Shown here in pieces: positions 16,957-25,549 of a stretch of 64,000 bases of DNA (position 1 is the first letter of the stretch; each line of letters starts with the position of its first letter). Below the pieces are notes generated by a model, which did not search any database, had not been told where the DNA came from, and saw only the letters and a program-made list of their open reading frames with translations. The DNA is from Spongiibacter tropicus DSM 19543 (lineage in GTDB: Bacteria > Pseudomonadota > Gammaproteobacteria > Pseudomonadales > Spongiibacteraceae), in contig NZ_ATUS01000001.1 in the NCBI RefSeq assembly GCF_000420325.1, positions 1,802,463-1,866,462 of the forward strand. The letters run 5' to 3'. The position numbers and the translations under genes are program-made.

Positions 16957-17715
16957 TCACGGCCTTTGCATCGTCCCGAGAATCAGGCCACGCGCCTGAA
17001 AATCGGTCAGCATATCGGCGCCAAAATGCAAAACCTGCTCCACCGGAATCTGCGGCAACTGCGTCGCAAGTCGTTGCAAATGCTCTCGGCCTGACAACTC
17101 GGGCATGCTGTTGAGCTGCTCAACGAACGCGGCGGTGATGTCGTTGATCTCCATAAACCGCACGACGTCACCGGCATCGCGGTACAGCAGCACCAGCATT
17201 GGCGTGCTCAATGGCGCATCGGGCTCACAGTTCACCGCAATCTGGCTGACCGGCCAGTGGTATTGCGCCAGTTGATAAACGGGGTTCAGTACCGGCACGT
17301 CATCTAACAAATCGCCCTGTGTAGCGGGCGGTACAAGCTTGGTGTCTTCGGCAATTTCCAGCACCAGTTCCAGCCACTCGTAGTGCGCCAGCTCAGGCAG
17401 ATAGGGTGGCAGGGGGAGCGCCACCTCATCAGCCAGATAGGCCACAAAGCGCTCGGGCAATTCCGTAAAATAGGGGCTGTCGCAGCGGGCATTGGTGTAA
17501 AAATCGCGGACCAGGACATGCCACTGATCCCGGTCATCAAGTATCTCCCGAATCACCGGAAAGCTTTTGGCAAGCAGGCCCTCCACCGTGTTGTAGAACA
17601 GCTCGCGATAGACCTTGAGTCGCCGTTCTTCGATATTTGCTGGTGGCATCGTATTTTCGGGGTCGCGCATATAGGCGCTGAACTTCCGCTGCACATCACG
17701 GAAAGATTCGCTCAT
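16957..17715 (-). CDS. hvfC: DUF2063 protein, HvfC/BufC-like RiPP maturation partner
   Basis: 252 residues. The N-terminal DUF2063 domain shows [17 protein letters not shown] and the [20 protein letters not shown] segment. In the methanobactin, HvfA and bufferin systems this type of protein pairs with a DUF692 enzyme as the substrate-peptide-recognising subunit. The start overlaps the hvfB stop by 4 bases, so the two are translationally coupled. Symbol assigned by operon context and family. Confidence 0.87.
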   Translation of the reverse strand: MSESFRDVQRKFSAYMRDPENTMPPANIEERRLKVYRELFYNTVEGLLAKSFPVIREILDDRDQWHVLVRDFYTNARCDSPYFTELPERFVAYLADEVALPLPPYLPELAHYEWLELVLEIAEDTKLVPPATQGDLLDDVPVLNPVYQLAQYHWPVSQIAVNCEPDAPLSTPMLVLLYRDAGDVVRFMEINDITAAFVEQLNSMPELSGREHLQRLATQLPQIPVEQVLHFGADMLTDFQARGLILGTMQRP

Positions 17716-18563
17716 CGCAGTGCCCTCGCCGGTATCTCAACACCGGCCTGTAACTGGCGAATCTGTTCCACTTCCACCATCAAGTCCGCCAGCGGCGGAA
17801 AGTTGAAATCCCGCTCCAACAAGGTAGGCAGGGCACCGACACGCTGATAGGTCTGCGACAGTAAGCCCCATACCGGGTCGATGACATCCGCGCCATGGGT
17901 GTCGATTTTCAAGTCGTCCGCTTCATCGTAATGCCCGGCCACATGGATGTAGCAGACGCGTTCCAGCGGCAGTGCCTGCAAATAGGCAAGCGGATCGTAG
18001 CCATGGTTGATGCTGTTCACGTAGATGTTGTTCACATCGAGCAGCAGCTCGCAGTCAGCTTCATTCAGCACGGCGTTAACAAAGTCGATTTCCGACATAT
18101 CGGCGCCAGGCGCCGCGTAGTAACTGACGTTTTCAATGCCGATACGCTCGCCGAGAAAATCCTGCACGGCTGCGATACGTCCGGCAACATGGCGCACGGC
18201 TTCCTCGGTAAACGGGATCGGCGCCAGGTCGTATAAGTGGCCATTGTCACTGCAATAGCTCAGGTGTTCGGTGTATTTCTGTACACGGTGCTTGCGAAGG
18301 AAGTCGCGCACTTCGCCAAGAAACGCCCAGTCGACGGGGTCGGTGCTGCCCAGCGACAGCGACAGGCCGTGACAAAGCAGCGGCCGTCGCTCAGCAAGTG
18401 CAGCGAAGCGGCGGCCAAAACGACCGCCCACCCGTATCCAGTTTTCCGGTGCAACCTCCAGAAAGTCCGGCCACGCTGTTTCCTCGTTCTCCAGCGGGTC
18501 CATCAGTGCCCGGCGCAGGCCGAGACCAGCGCCGGACACCTTGCCAAAGTCAGTGGAAAACAT
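17712..18563 (-). CDS. hvfB: DUF692 multinuclear iron oxidase, HvfB/BufB-like
   Basis: 283 residues covering the whole DUF692 TIM-barrel family. Family members (MbnB, TglH, HvfB) use a di- or tri-iron centre to modify peptide cysteines. Candidate metal ligands visible in order: [55 protein letters not shown], and DTHGADV with LLERDFN near the end. All conserved His/Asp/Glu blocks are present, so it looks active. Its probable substrate is the Cys-repeat peptide encoded 30 bases upstream, made into oxazolone-thioamide-like or related copper-binding groups by analogy with characterised relatives. Confidence 0.9.
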   Translation of the reverse strand: MFSTDFGKVSGAGLGLRRALMDPLENEETAWPDFLEVAPENWIRVGGRFGRRFAALAERRPLLCHGLSLSLGSTDPVDWAFLGEVRDFLRKHRVQKYTEHLSYCSDNGHLYDLAPIPFTEEAVRHVAGRIAAVQDFLGERIGIENVSYYAAPGADMSEIDFVNAVLNEADCELLLDVNNIYVNSINHGYDPLAYLQALPLERVCYIHVAGHYDEADDLKIDTHGADVIDPVWGLLSQTYQRVGALPTLLERDFNFPPLADLMVEVEQIRQLQAGVEIPARALR

Positions 18564-18593
18564 GGCCTTACTTCCTATCAGTTGTGCGTCAAA

Positions 18594-18944
18594 TTAACCG
18601 CCGCACTTACCTTCGCCACATTTACCTTCCTGGCTTTTCATCGATTTCTTCTCTCCGCACTTGGCTTCCCCACACTTGCCTTCATGCTGTTTGGCAGCTT
18701 TCTGCTCGCCACATTTCGCCTCGCCACATTTACCTTCCATTTCCTTGGCGGGCTTGCGTTCGCCACACTTGGCTTCGCCGCATTTGCCTTCCATATCCTT
18801 GCTCGCCAGCTGGTAACCGCTGCCCAGATCTTTCGCAAGAAAGGGGTTTTCGCCCGCTGACGCCTGTGCTGAAACTGCCAGCCCCGTGGACATCAGCGCC
18901 AGACCGACCGCACTTTTTACCGCATTGATGGATTTGCTACGCAT
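18594..18944 (-). CDS. hvfA: HvfA-like secreted Cys-repeat RiPP precursor (EGKCG repeats)
   Basis: 116 residues: a Sec signal peptide (about residues 1-30, ending AVSAQASA), a linker with NPFLAKDLGSGYQLA, and then four copies of a paired pentapeptide (E-G/A-K-C-G twice). The pairs are separated by charged spacers (ERKPAKEM, EQKAAKQH, EKKSMKSQ). This gives eight cysteines, all in KCG context: five EGKCG and three EAKCG. Precursors of this type are modified by DUF692/DUF2063 pairs and bind copper in the periplasm or outside the cell. AGGAGT lies just before ATG 18944. A candidate ECF promoter lies 37-67 bases upstream. No leader cleavage beyond the signal peptide can be judged. Confidence 0.9.
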   Translation of the reverse strand: MRSKSINAVKSAVGLALMSTGLAVSAQASAGENPFLAKDLGSGYQLASKDMEGKCGEAKCGERKPAKEMEGKCGEAKCGEQKAAKQHEGKCGEAKCGEKKSMKSQEGKCGEGKCGG

Positions 18945-18980
18945 GGTGAACTCCTGATTATTAACAATGTGTTGGTGCTA

Positions 18981-19011
18981 CGTAGATGCGACAGACCGCC
19001 AGCTTGTTACA
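18981..19011 (-). promoter_or_regulatory. Candidate ECF-sigma promoter for the hvfABC-doxX genes
   Basis: Reading the minus strand, TGTAAC (19006-19011) and CGCATCTA around 18983-18990 are about 16-17 bases apart. This resembles GTAAC/CGTC-type ECF promoters. It lies in the 82-base gap between the anti-sigma gene and hvfA, so hvfA could be transcribed independently of, and much more strongly than, the sigma gene. No matching copy was obvious upstream of the sigma gene, which weakens the assignment. Confidence 0.35.
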
Positions 19012-19026
19012 GTCTTTCGCAAAAAA

Positions 19027-19272
19027 CTATTCGCCACCGCCCCGATGCCCATCTGACGACCTGAGACCCCGCATCACCCGCTTGACTTCCTCGTCACTGG
19101 CCGGTTTGTGCATAAAGGGGATCGCGCCGAGCAATGCCCGCAACTGACTGAGATAACGGCGGCAATGTTTACAGATAAACCAGTGCAGGCGCATCGACAG
19201 ACGCTGACGAACCGTCAGTTCGCCCTCTACCAGCGCATCAACGGTATCGACAAACTCCCGACATTTCAGCAT
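19027..19272 (-). CDS. Short zinc-finger anti-sigma factor
   Basis: 81 residues. The zf-HC2-type motif is complete: Cys4, His30, Cys34 and Cys37 (HWFICKHC). There is no membrane segment, so it is a cytosolic ZAS-type anti-sigma, unlike membrane-spanning relatives. It could sense copper or zinc through the Cys/His site; that is inference. Its start overlaps the end of the sigma gene by 7 bases, the usual coupling for sigma/anti-sigma pairs. Confidence 0.85.
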   Translation of the reverse strand: MLKCREFVDTVDALVEGELTVRQRLSMRLHWFICKHCRRYLSQLRALLGAIPFMHKPASDEEVKRVMRGLRSSDGHRGGGE

Positions 19273-19889
19273 TCCCCGGTCTCCTCGTAGTGATCCACCA
19301 GTTTCACTAACTGGCTGCGGGCACGGTGCAAAATCACCCGGGCATTGGATGCAGAAATCGACAGTTCGTTACAGATTTCCTCGAAGGCAATGCCAGCCGT
19401 ATCGCGCAGCTCAAGCACCGCGCGCTGTGTTGTGGGCATTGCTTCCAGGATCCGATCGAGACAATCGGACAGGTCATCGCGCATCAGCAGACTGTCGGGG
19501 CTCTCCAGATCCCACTGCACCAATGGCGACTGCCAGTGACCGCGACGATCGAAGCGGCCCTCCAGAACGTCCGCCGCCAGCGCATCCGGGAAAATATCCG
19601 TCAGGCAAGCTTCGCGGCCGCCCTTGCGGAGCAGCATCTTGGCTTCATTGAGGGCGATACGTCCCAGCCAGGTACGAAGACTGGAGCGCCCCTCAAAACC
19701 CGGCAGCGCACGATGGGCCTTAATCCAGGCATTCTGCACCGCCTCCTCCGCGTCGCTGTGGCCGACCAGCGGCACCACCAACGCGAGCAAGGCGCGATGA
19801 TGCTCTCGCACCACGTCAGCAAACAGCGCCTCGTCTCCGGCCTTGAGTTTCTCCAGCTTTGTCTCGTCCACCACACTTTCCGTTATCAC
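19266..19889 (-). CDS. ECF RNA polymerase sigma factor
   Basis: 207 residues with region 2 (EEAVQNAWIKAHRALPGFEGRSS is preceded by HHRALLALVVPLVG) and region 4 (TTQRAVLELRDTAGIAFEEI, then the SISASNARVILHRARSQL helix-turn-helix). The start is GTG 19889; no better ATG is in frame. It is the first gene of the operon-like run that ends with DoxX. ECF genes at this position in hvf/bufferin loci are thought to respond to copper. Confidence 0.9.
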   Translation of the reverse strand: MITESVVDETKLEKLKAGDEALFADVVREHHRALLALVVPLVGHSDAEEAVQNAWIKAHRALPGFEGRSSLRTWLGRIALNEAKMLLRKGGREACLTDIFPDALAADVLEGRFDRRGHWQSPLVQWDLESPDSLLMRDDLSDCLDRILEAMPTTQRAVLELRDTAGIAFEEICNELSISASNARVILHRARSQLVKLVDHYEETGEC

Positions 19890-19969
19890 CAGCCGATGCC
19901 TACAACGCTACACCGATTTCACAACGGAAAACATCTCGCTGGCGACAACTCAATCACGATTGCCGCAGA

Positions 19970-20719
19970 TCAACCCGCCGTCTGTCCGCCATCAATCGCA
20001 AACGCTACGCCGGTAACGAAACGCGCCTCGGGAGAAGACAGGTAGGCAACGGCTGCCGCAACTTCGTCGGGCTTACTCATCTCCAGCAGCGGAAACATAC
20101 GTCCCAGCAGCGCCGGATCCGACCCTTCCGGCATTTCAAACGCCGAGCTGAGCGGCGTCTCCACCGCACCGGGACAAATCGCATTCACCCTCACGCCCTT
20201 GCCGGAAAACTCCAGCGCCAGCGATTTGCTGAACATCACCACCGCCGCTTTGGTCGCGCAGTAGGCCGCATTGTAGGCCAGGCCTTCCAGCCCGGCGGTA
20301 GACGCCATATTGACAACATTTCCCCGAGTCTCGACCAGTCGCGGCATGGCAGCCTGACACATGAAAAACACGCCATTGAGATTGATAGCCACAATGCGCT
20401 GCCACTCTTCAGCCGTGATATCCACCAAGTGCCGACAGAGGGATATGCCCGCAATATTGCACAGCACATCCAGCCGCCCGAAATCCCGAATACACTGTTC
20501 AACTGCCTGCTGGCAGCTATCCTGTTGCGTCACGTCAAGTTCAACGCACTGCGCTGCTGTCGACGCAGGCAGCAAGGCGCGAGTCGCCTCCAGTCCCTCC
20601 CGATTGACATCCGCCAACATGACGCTGGCGCCCTCTTCGGCCAGCCTGACCGCGGTGGCGCGCCCAATACCTGAAGCCGCGCCGGTAATCAGCGCGACAT
20701 GTCCCCTGTGCCTTTGCAT
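19970..20719 (-). CDS. Short-chain dehydrogenase/reductase (SDR)
   Basis: 249 residues with the NAD(P)-binding TGAASGIG, the structural NIAG, the catalytic Ser region (MASTAGLEG) and YCATK (YxxxK). It is a complete classical SDR with C-terminal GVAFAIDGGQTAG. ATG 20719 is chosen over 20725 and 20746 because GGGAGG ends six bases before it. It stands alone between the sigma gene and ilvD. It belongs to the large 3-oxoacyl-ACP reductase-like/alcohol dehydrogenase group; the substrate is unknown. Confidence 0.88.
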   Translation of the reverse strand: MQRHRGHVALITGAASGIGRATAVRLAEEGASVMLADVNREGLEATRALLPASTAAQCVELDVTQQDSCQQAVEQCIRDFGRLDVLCNIAGISLCRHLVDITAEEWQRIVAINLNGVFFMCQAAMPRLVETRGNVVNMASTAGLEGLAYNAAYCATKAAVVMFSKSLALEFSGKGVRVNAICPGAVETPLSSAFEMPEGSDPALLGRMFPLLEMSKPDEVAAAVAYLSSPEARFVTGVAFAIDGGQTAG

Positions 20720-20864
20720 AGTCATCCTCCCATCAATGACTCGCATTTTTGCAGCAGCACAGGCTGGACGCCCTCATCAGAATGGGCGACAGACAGGCAC
20801 TCAGAAACACGGCACTTAGCAAAAGAGAAAGAGAGGGCTGAGGGAGTATGGAGGGGAAGCAAGG

Positions 20865-20898
20865 AGTCAGCGGAAGAGACAAAGCCCTTCCGCTGACT
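20865..20898 (-). terminator. Hairpin terminator of ilvD
   Basis: A perfect 12-bp stem, AGTCAGCGGAAG (20865-20876) with CTTCCGCTGACT (20887-20898), and a 10-base loop. It begins 6 bases after the ilvD stop on the minus strand and is followed by a pyrimidine-rich tail (CCTTGCTTCCCC). Confidence 0.7.
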
Positions 20899-20903
20899 GA
20901 GGT

Positions 20904-22745
20904 TTACAGCTGATTAACGTCTCGTACCGCGCCCTTGTCGGCACTGGTCGCCATTTTGGCGTAGGCCTTCAACGCCGCAGAGACTTTGCGAGGGCGCTGT
21001 TTGACCGGCTGCCAGGCGCTGTCACCTTTGGCATCCATGGCCTTGCGGCGCTTGGCAAGTTCGGCGTCATCGATCAGCACGTTGATGGTCCGTGCAGGAA
21101 TATCGATGCGGATGATATCGCCCTTTTCCACCAGACCAATCGCGCCACCTGATGCCGCTTCCGGCGATACGTGACCGATAGACAGCCCCGAAGTCCCCCC
21201 GGAGAAACGCCCGTCAGTCAGCAGTGCACAGGCTTTGCCAAGGCCCTTGGACTTGATGTAACTGGTGGGGTAAAGCATTTCCTGCATGCCGGGGCCACCT
21301 TTCGGGCCTTCGTAACGCACGATGACCACATCGCCCGCTTTCACGCGGTCGTTGAGAATATCGTCAACGGCATCTTCCTGACTCTCGCAAATGTGCGCCG
21401 GGCCTTCGAAGACCAGAATGCTTTCATCCACGCCCGAGGTTTTCACCACACAGCCGTCTTCCGCAATATTGCCGTGCAGCACCGCCAGACCACCTTCCAG
21501 AGAAAAGGCATTTTCCAGCGAACGGATACAGCCATTTTCGCGATCGGCGTCCAGCGACGGCCAACGCGTATCCTGACTGAAGGCCGTCTGGGTAGGAATA
21601 CCCGCCGGGCCGGCTTTATAAAAGGTTTTCACCGCATCGTTGTCGGTGACCATGATATCCCAAGTCTGCAGCGCAGAGGCCAGGCTGCTGGCGTGTACCG
21701 TGGGCAAACCGGTGTTGAGGAGATCAGCGCGAGCCAGTTCGGCAAGAATGCCCATCACCCCACCCGCGCGATGTACGTCTTCCATATGGTACAGCGGCGT
21801 ATTCGGAGCCACCTTGCACAACTGGGGAACACGGCGCGACAGCTCGTCGATATCCTTCATGCCGAAGTCCAGCTCCGCTTCCTGTGCTGCGGCCAGCAGG
21901 TGAAGAATGGTGTTGGTAGAGCCGCCCATGGCGATATCCAGCGCCATCGCGTTGTTAAAGGCATCGCGATTGGCAATATTGCGCGGCAGAACGCTGTCGT
22001 CATCCTCTTCGTAATAGCGCTTGGCCAGCTCGACAATGCGACGACCCGCTTCCAAAAACAGCTTTTCACGATCGGCATGCGTCGCCAGCAAGGAGCCGTT
22101 ACCCGGCAGTGACAGACCCAGTGCCTCGGTCAGGCAGTTCATGGAGTTGGCAGTAAACATCCCCGAACAGCTGCCGCAGGTTGGGCAGGCTGAGCGCTCA
22201 TATTCGGCAACAGTTTCATCATCGGCGCTGTCATCCACGGCGATCACCATAGCATCGACGAGATCGAGCTTGTTTTCAGACAGCTTGGTTTTACCGGCTT
22301 CCATCGGGCCACCGGAAACAAAAATGACCGGCACGTTCAGCCGCATCGCCGCCATCAACATTCCCGGCGTGATCTTGTCACAGTTGGAAATACACACGAT
22401 GGCATCGGCGCAGTGCGCATTCACCATGTACTCAACGGAATCGGCAATAATGTCGCGGCTGGGCAGGCTGTAGAGCATGCCGTCGTGACCCATGGCGATG
22501 CCGTCGTCCACGGCGATGGTGTTGAATTCTTTGGCAACGCCACCCGCTTTTTCAATTTCACGCGCAACCAGCTGCCCCATGTCCTTCAGGTGGACGTGAC
22601 CGGGTACAAACTGGGTAAACGAGTTAGCGACCGCAATGATCGGCTTGTTGAAATCGTCGTCTTTCATGCCCGTGGCGCGCCACAGGGCACGAGCACCCGC
22701 CATATTGCGACCGGCGGTGGAAGTTTTGGAACGGTATGCAGGCAT
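20904..22745 (-). CDS. ilvD: Dihydroxy-acid dehydratase
   Basis: 613 residues, against 616 in E. coli. It catalyses dehydration of 2,3-dihydroxy-3-methyl acids in isoleucine and valine synthesis. Fe-S and metal residues are in place: [10 protein letters not shown] (Cys near 122), the [16 protein letters not shown] block near residue 195 and [15 protein letters not shown] near the C-terminus. It is single and monocistronic, divergent from the MscS gene. Confidence 0.97.
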   Translation of the reverse strand: MPAYRSKTSTAGRNMAGARALWRATGMKDDDFNKPIIAVANSFTQFVPGHVHLKDMGQLVAREIEKAGGVAKEFNTIAVDDGIAMGHDGMLYSLPSRDIIADSVEYMVNAHCADAIVCISNCDKITPGMLMAAMRLNVPVIFVSGGPMEAGKTKLSENKLDLVDAMVIAVDDSADDETVAEYERSACPTCGSCSGMFTANSMNCLTEALGLSLPGNGSLLATHADREKLFLEAGRRIVELAKRYYEEDDDSVLPRNIANRDAFNNAMALDIAMGGSTNTILHLLAAAQEAELDFGMKDIDELSRRVPQLCKVAPNTPLYHMEDVHRAGGVMGILAELARADLLNTGLPTVHASSLASALQTWDIMVTDNDAVKTFYKAGPAGIPTQTAFSQDTRWPSLDADRENGCIRSLENAFSLEGGLAVLHGNIAEDGCVVKTSGVDESILVFEGPAHICESQEDAVDDILNDRVKAGDVVIVRYEGPKGGPGMQEMLYPTSYIKSKGLGKACALLTDGRFSGGTSGLSIGHVSPEAASGGAIGLVEKGDIIRIDIPARTINVLIDDAELAKRRKAMDAKGDSAWQPVKQRPRKVSAALKAYAKMATSADKGAVRDVNQL

Positions 22746-22874
22746 GTGGACCTCTGTAGTTCAGCTCTCCGTTTGTAGCCGCACAGTCTACCACAGGGCC
22801 GTCGCGTCACTGAATGCGTTTGGTGGTCAACCGCCTGCGCCGCTACACTGAGCAAAAACGCATTTGGAGCGGGA

Positions 22875-23966
22875 ATGGAAGAGACACTGACATCGCTGCC
22901 GTCGACCCTGGCCAGCGCCCTGCTGCCCTGGTTGCCGACCGCGATCGTAATGGGCGCACTGGTGATTGTCTGGCTGGTGGTTCGCCGGGTGTTCGCCGCG
23001 CAGAAAGCCCACGGGGCCGATATTCGCTACCGCGAGCAGGGCAGCCGCCTGGCAATGCGCCTGCTGGGCATTGTGCTGATTGTCGCGACAATCCCGGTGG
23101 ACAATGATCTGCGCGGCCAGTTGTTCTCACTCATCGGCTTGCTGGCCAGTGCCGCTATCGCACTGTCGTCCACCTCGGTGATGGGCAACCTGATGGCGGG
23201 GTTTATGCTCAGAACGGTGAACAGCTTTCGCGCCGGGGACTATATTGAGTTTCGCAACGAGCTCGGCCGGGTCAGCCAGCGCGGCCTGCTCCATGTGGAA
23301 ATTCAGAACGAAACCAGCGAACTGGTCACCGTACCGAACCTGCTGCTGGTCCAGGAACCCTACAACGTCGTGCGCGCATCGGGCACGGTGGTCTCTGCCG
23401 AGGTCTCGCTGGGTTACGACGTCGACCGACGCGATGCCGAAGCCGCGCTGCTGCGCGCCATTGAAAATACCGAGCTGGGCAACGGCTTTGTGCAGATTCG
23501 CGAACTGGGTGATTTCTCTGTGCTGTATCGGGCCAGCGGCTGGCTGGAAGAAGCCGGATTGCTGGTCAGCACCCGTTCCAAGCTGCGCGGTAAAATGCTC
23601 GACGCCCTGCACGATGCCGGGATCGAGATTGTCTCACCGAATTTTATGAACCAGCGTGTACTCGACCCCACCGAAGCCATTATTCCGGTCAAACAGCGCT
23701 TTGTACCGGAGCGGGACAAGACAGGCCATGCGGAAGAAGTGCTGTTCAACAAAGCGGAAATGACCAGTGCGGTGGAGGCGCTGGAAGGCAAAATCAAAAG
23801 CCTGAAAGCGCAGCTCAATGCCGAGCCGGAAGAAGGCGCCGAAGAACTCGACCGCGACGCCGTGAAAGCCGAGCTGAGCAAACTCACCGAAGAGCTGGAA
23901 GCCGCCCGCCTGCTGGCCAAAAATGAGGTCGAAAAAGATCGCCTCGCCAGCAAGGAAGAAGAGTAG
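22875..23966 (+). CDS. MscS-family small-conductance mechanosensitive channel with coiled-coil tail
   Basis: 363 residues with three membrane segments (about 15-37, 55-75 and 78-105). The pore-lining TM3 region is ALSSTSVMGNLMAGFMLRTV, followed by the MscS beta-domain (FRAGDYIEF ... TVPNLLL) and the alpha-beta C-terminal domain. The last 90 residues form an acidic, charged coiled coil (EGKIKSLKAQLN ... KLTEELEAARLLAKNEVEKD) beyond the usual channel core. ATG 22875 follows GGAGCGGGA. It protects against hypo-osmotic shock or acts in a more specialised signalling role. Confidence 0.88.
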   Translation: MEETLTSLPSTLASALLPWLPTAIVMGALVIVWLVVRRVFAAQKAHGADIRYREQGSRLAMRLLGIVLIVATIPVDNDLRGQLFSLIGLLASAAIALSSTSVMGNLMAGFMLRTVNSFRAGDYIEFRNELGRVSQRGLLHVEIQNETSELVTVPNLLLVQEPYNVVRASGTVVSAEVSLGYDVDRRDAEAALLRAIENTELGNGFVQIRELGDFSVLYRASGWLEEAGLLVSTRSKLRGKMLDALHDAGIEIVSPNFMNQRVLDPTEAIIPVKQRFVPERDKTGHAEEVLFNKAEMTSAVEALEGKIKSLKAQLNAEPEEGAEELDRDAVKAELSKLTEELEAARLLAKNEVEKDRLASKEEE

Positions 23967-23988
23967 GCGCCCTCAGGGCGCCGCGTTT
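23966..23988. terminator. Hairpin between mscS-like gene and phytase gene
   Basis: GGCGCCC (23966-23972), loop TCA, GGGCGCC (23976-23982), then GCGTTT. It starts at the last base of the channel stop codon and overlaps the end of the convergent phytase gene, so it may serve both. Confidence 0.55.
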
Positions 23989-25535
23989 AACAGGGCCTCA
24001 ATCTGGCGCCAGTCCACCAGTTTGAAGTTTTGCGGTGCCGCCGGCGCCCGGTTGCGCCCGTCCTGTACCACCAGCACCCCCTTGGGATACCCGGTCAAGG
24101 CCGCGGTGCTCACGGCCAGACCATCGGTCTCCGACACACCGTCTATCCCCCGCGCGTAGTCGGGCACGATGCGAAACTTCGCCACATAGCGCCAGGGATC
24201 AAGCTCGTAGACAACATAGCTGTCATCCCCCTGACTGGACGCAATCAGCCAGCGCTGCTCGCCGTCGTATATATCCAGCCCTTCCACATCGGCCACCAGA
24301 TGGCCCTGCTCAATGCTTTCGATCAGGCGGCGCTCGCCGCTTTCCGGATCAATCTGCCAGATACCGCGATCTTCCTGACCCACGTAGAGCAGATGGCGCC
24401 GCGCATCGTACACACAGCCCTCTGTTTGTGAGTCAAAATCGAAATCGCGGCGCTTGCTGGCCTGATCACCCTCGAGCCGCCAGTATTCCACGCGCCCTTC
24501 GGAATCACCGATGAACACCAGTGGCTGCCCGGTCGCATTGCGCCCCATGCACAGGCCGTAGGGGTCCTCGAGCGACACAGGGATACGTTGCGTCAGGGCA
24601 ATGCTGTCCGCCTGCATGTCGGCCATAAACAGATCGATACTTTTGTGGGTGCGATTGCTCGCCGCCAGCAGAAAACGGTCGTCGCCCAGAGGCAGGGCAT
24701 CGACGTTATTCTCACGTCCCTCGGGCAAAAAATGTCGCAGCTCACCGTCAGCGCTGTACACCGCCAGACCGCGCTTCTTGTCGGTGCCCACTACCCAGAA
24801 ATTGCCGTCGGCCGCAGCGAGTATCGCCGGATCATCTGCGGCGTCACCCGGCCCCTGAACCGGTGTCGTTTCGCGGTCTGCGTGTACGCCCGGCACCTCA
24901 GGCTCCGGCATTCCATGAAGAGTGTCGGCAAACATCAGATAGCTGCCACTGTCCAACTGGCTTTGCTGCGCCGCCGTTAACGGCGCCGCCAGTGGCTGCA
25001 GGATCGCATCGCTTTCCGGATTGCGATCTGCGCGAATCGGGCCTAAATACGGGTCATTGAGCAGCAATTCATTGGCGGTCAACAGACACTGCTCAATATC
25101 GGGATTGGTATGCAGGCTGCGCACCGGGCGCAGTGACTGCGACGCCCAGTCCAGCCAGTACTGGAACACCCGGCCATCCCCGTCGCTGATCAGTACATCG
25201 AATACGCCAGGTGCAACCGGGGCAAAACACAGGCCATCCGCATCGTGATCGAGGTTCGCCAGCTTATTGGCATCCAGTCGCTGGTCGCCGAGTTCACCCG
25301 CCCACAGTGCGGCCTCGGCATCTTCTATCCACAGCAATTGCCGACCATTGCCAGCCACCGCTTCGATTTCGGACTCGGCCTCATGAATCACGGTGGCGAC
25401 ACCAGCCCGACTCAACATCAATTGGTGGTCGTCGGCGGAGACCGTCGCCAGCGTTGCCGGAGCCTCCGGCAGGCTGGCGCAAGCACCCAGCAGCAGGGCA
25501 TTGAGGGTCAGGGCGGTACGTTTCTTAAAAATCAT
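23973..25535 (-). CDS. Beta-propeller phytase-like (3-phytase) lipoprotein
   Basis: 520 residues. The lipobox LLGAC puts the lipidated Cys at residue 19. The body looks like one or two beta-propeller phytase domains: DDPAILAAADGNFWVVGTDK, NVDALPLGDDRFLL, DPYGLCMGR, TEGCVYDARRHLLYVGQED, VEGLDIYDGEQRWLIASSQG and DGVSETDGLAVS are the recurring calcium-site and blade motifs. Such enzymes release phosphate from phytate or related organic phosphates at the cell surface. It lies 14 bases after the TonB receptor gene in the same operon, which is preceded by a PhoB box. Confidence 0.9.
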   Translation of the reverse strand: MIFKKRTALTLNALLLGACASLPEAPATLATVSADDHQLMLSRAGVATVIHEAESEIEAVAGNGRQLLWIEDAEAALWAGELGDQRLDANKLANLDHDADGLCFAPVAPGVFDVLISDGDGRVFQYWLDWASQSLRPVRSLHTNPDIEQCLLTANELLLNDPYLGPIRADRNPESDAILQPLAAPLTAAQQSQLDSGSYLMFADTLHGMPEPEVPGVHADRETTPVQGPGDAADDPAILAAADGNFWVVGTDKKRGLAVYSADGELRHFLPEGRENNVDALPLGDDRFLLAASNRTHKSIDLFMADMQADSIALTQRIPVSLEDPYGLCMGRNATGQPLVFIGDSEGRVEYWRLEGDQASKRRDFDFDSQTEGCVYDARRHLLYVGQEDRGIWQIDPESGERRLIESIEQGHLVADVEGLDIYDGEQRWLIASSQGDDSYVVYELDPWRYVAKFRIVPDYARGIDGVSETDGLAVSTAALTGYPKGVLVVQDGRNRAPAAPQNFKLVDWRQIEALLNAAP

Positions 25536-25549
25536 TTTCGCTCTCCCTC

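Noticed and set aside
19890-19969. Autoregulatory ECF promoter upstream of the sigma gene
   Set aside because: I looked for a copy of the TGTAAC/CGCATCTA pair and found none that was convincing.
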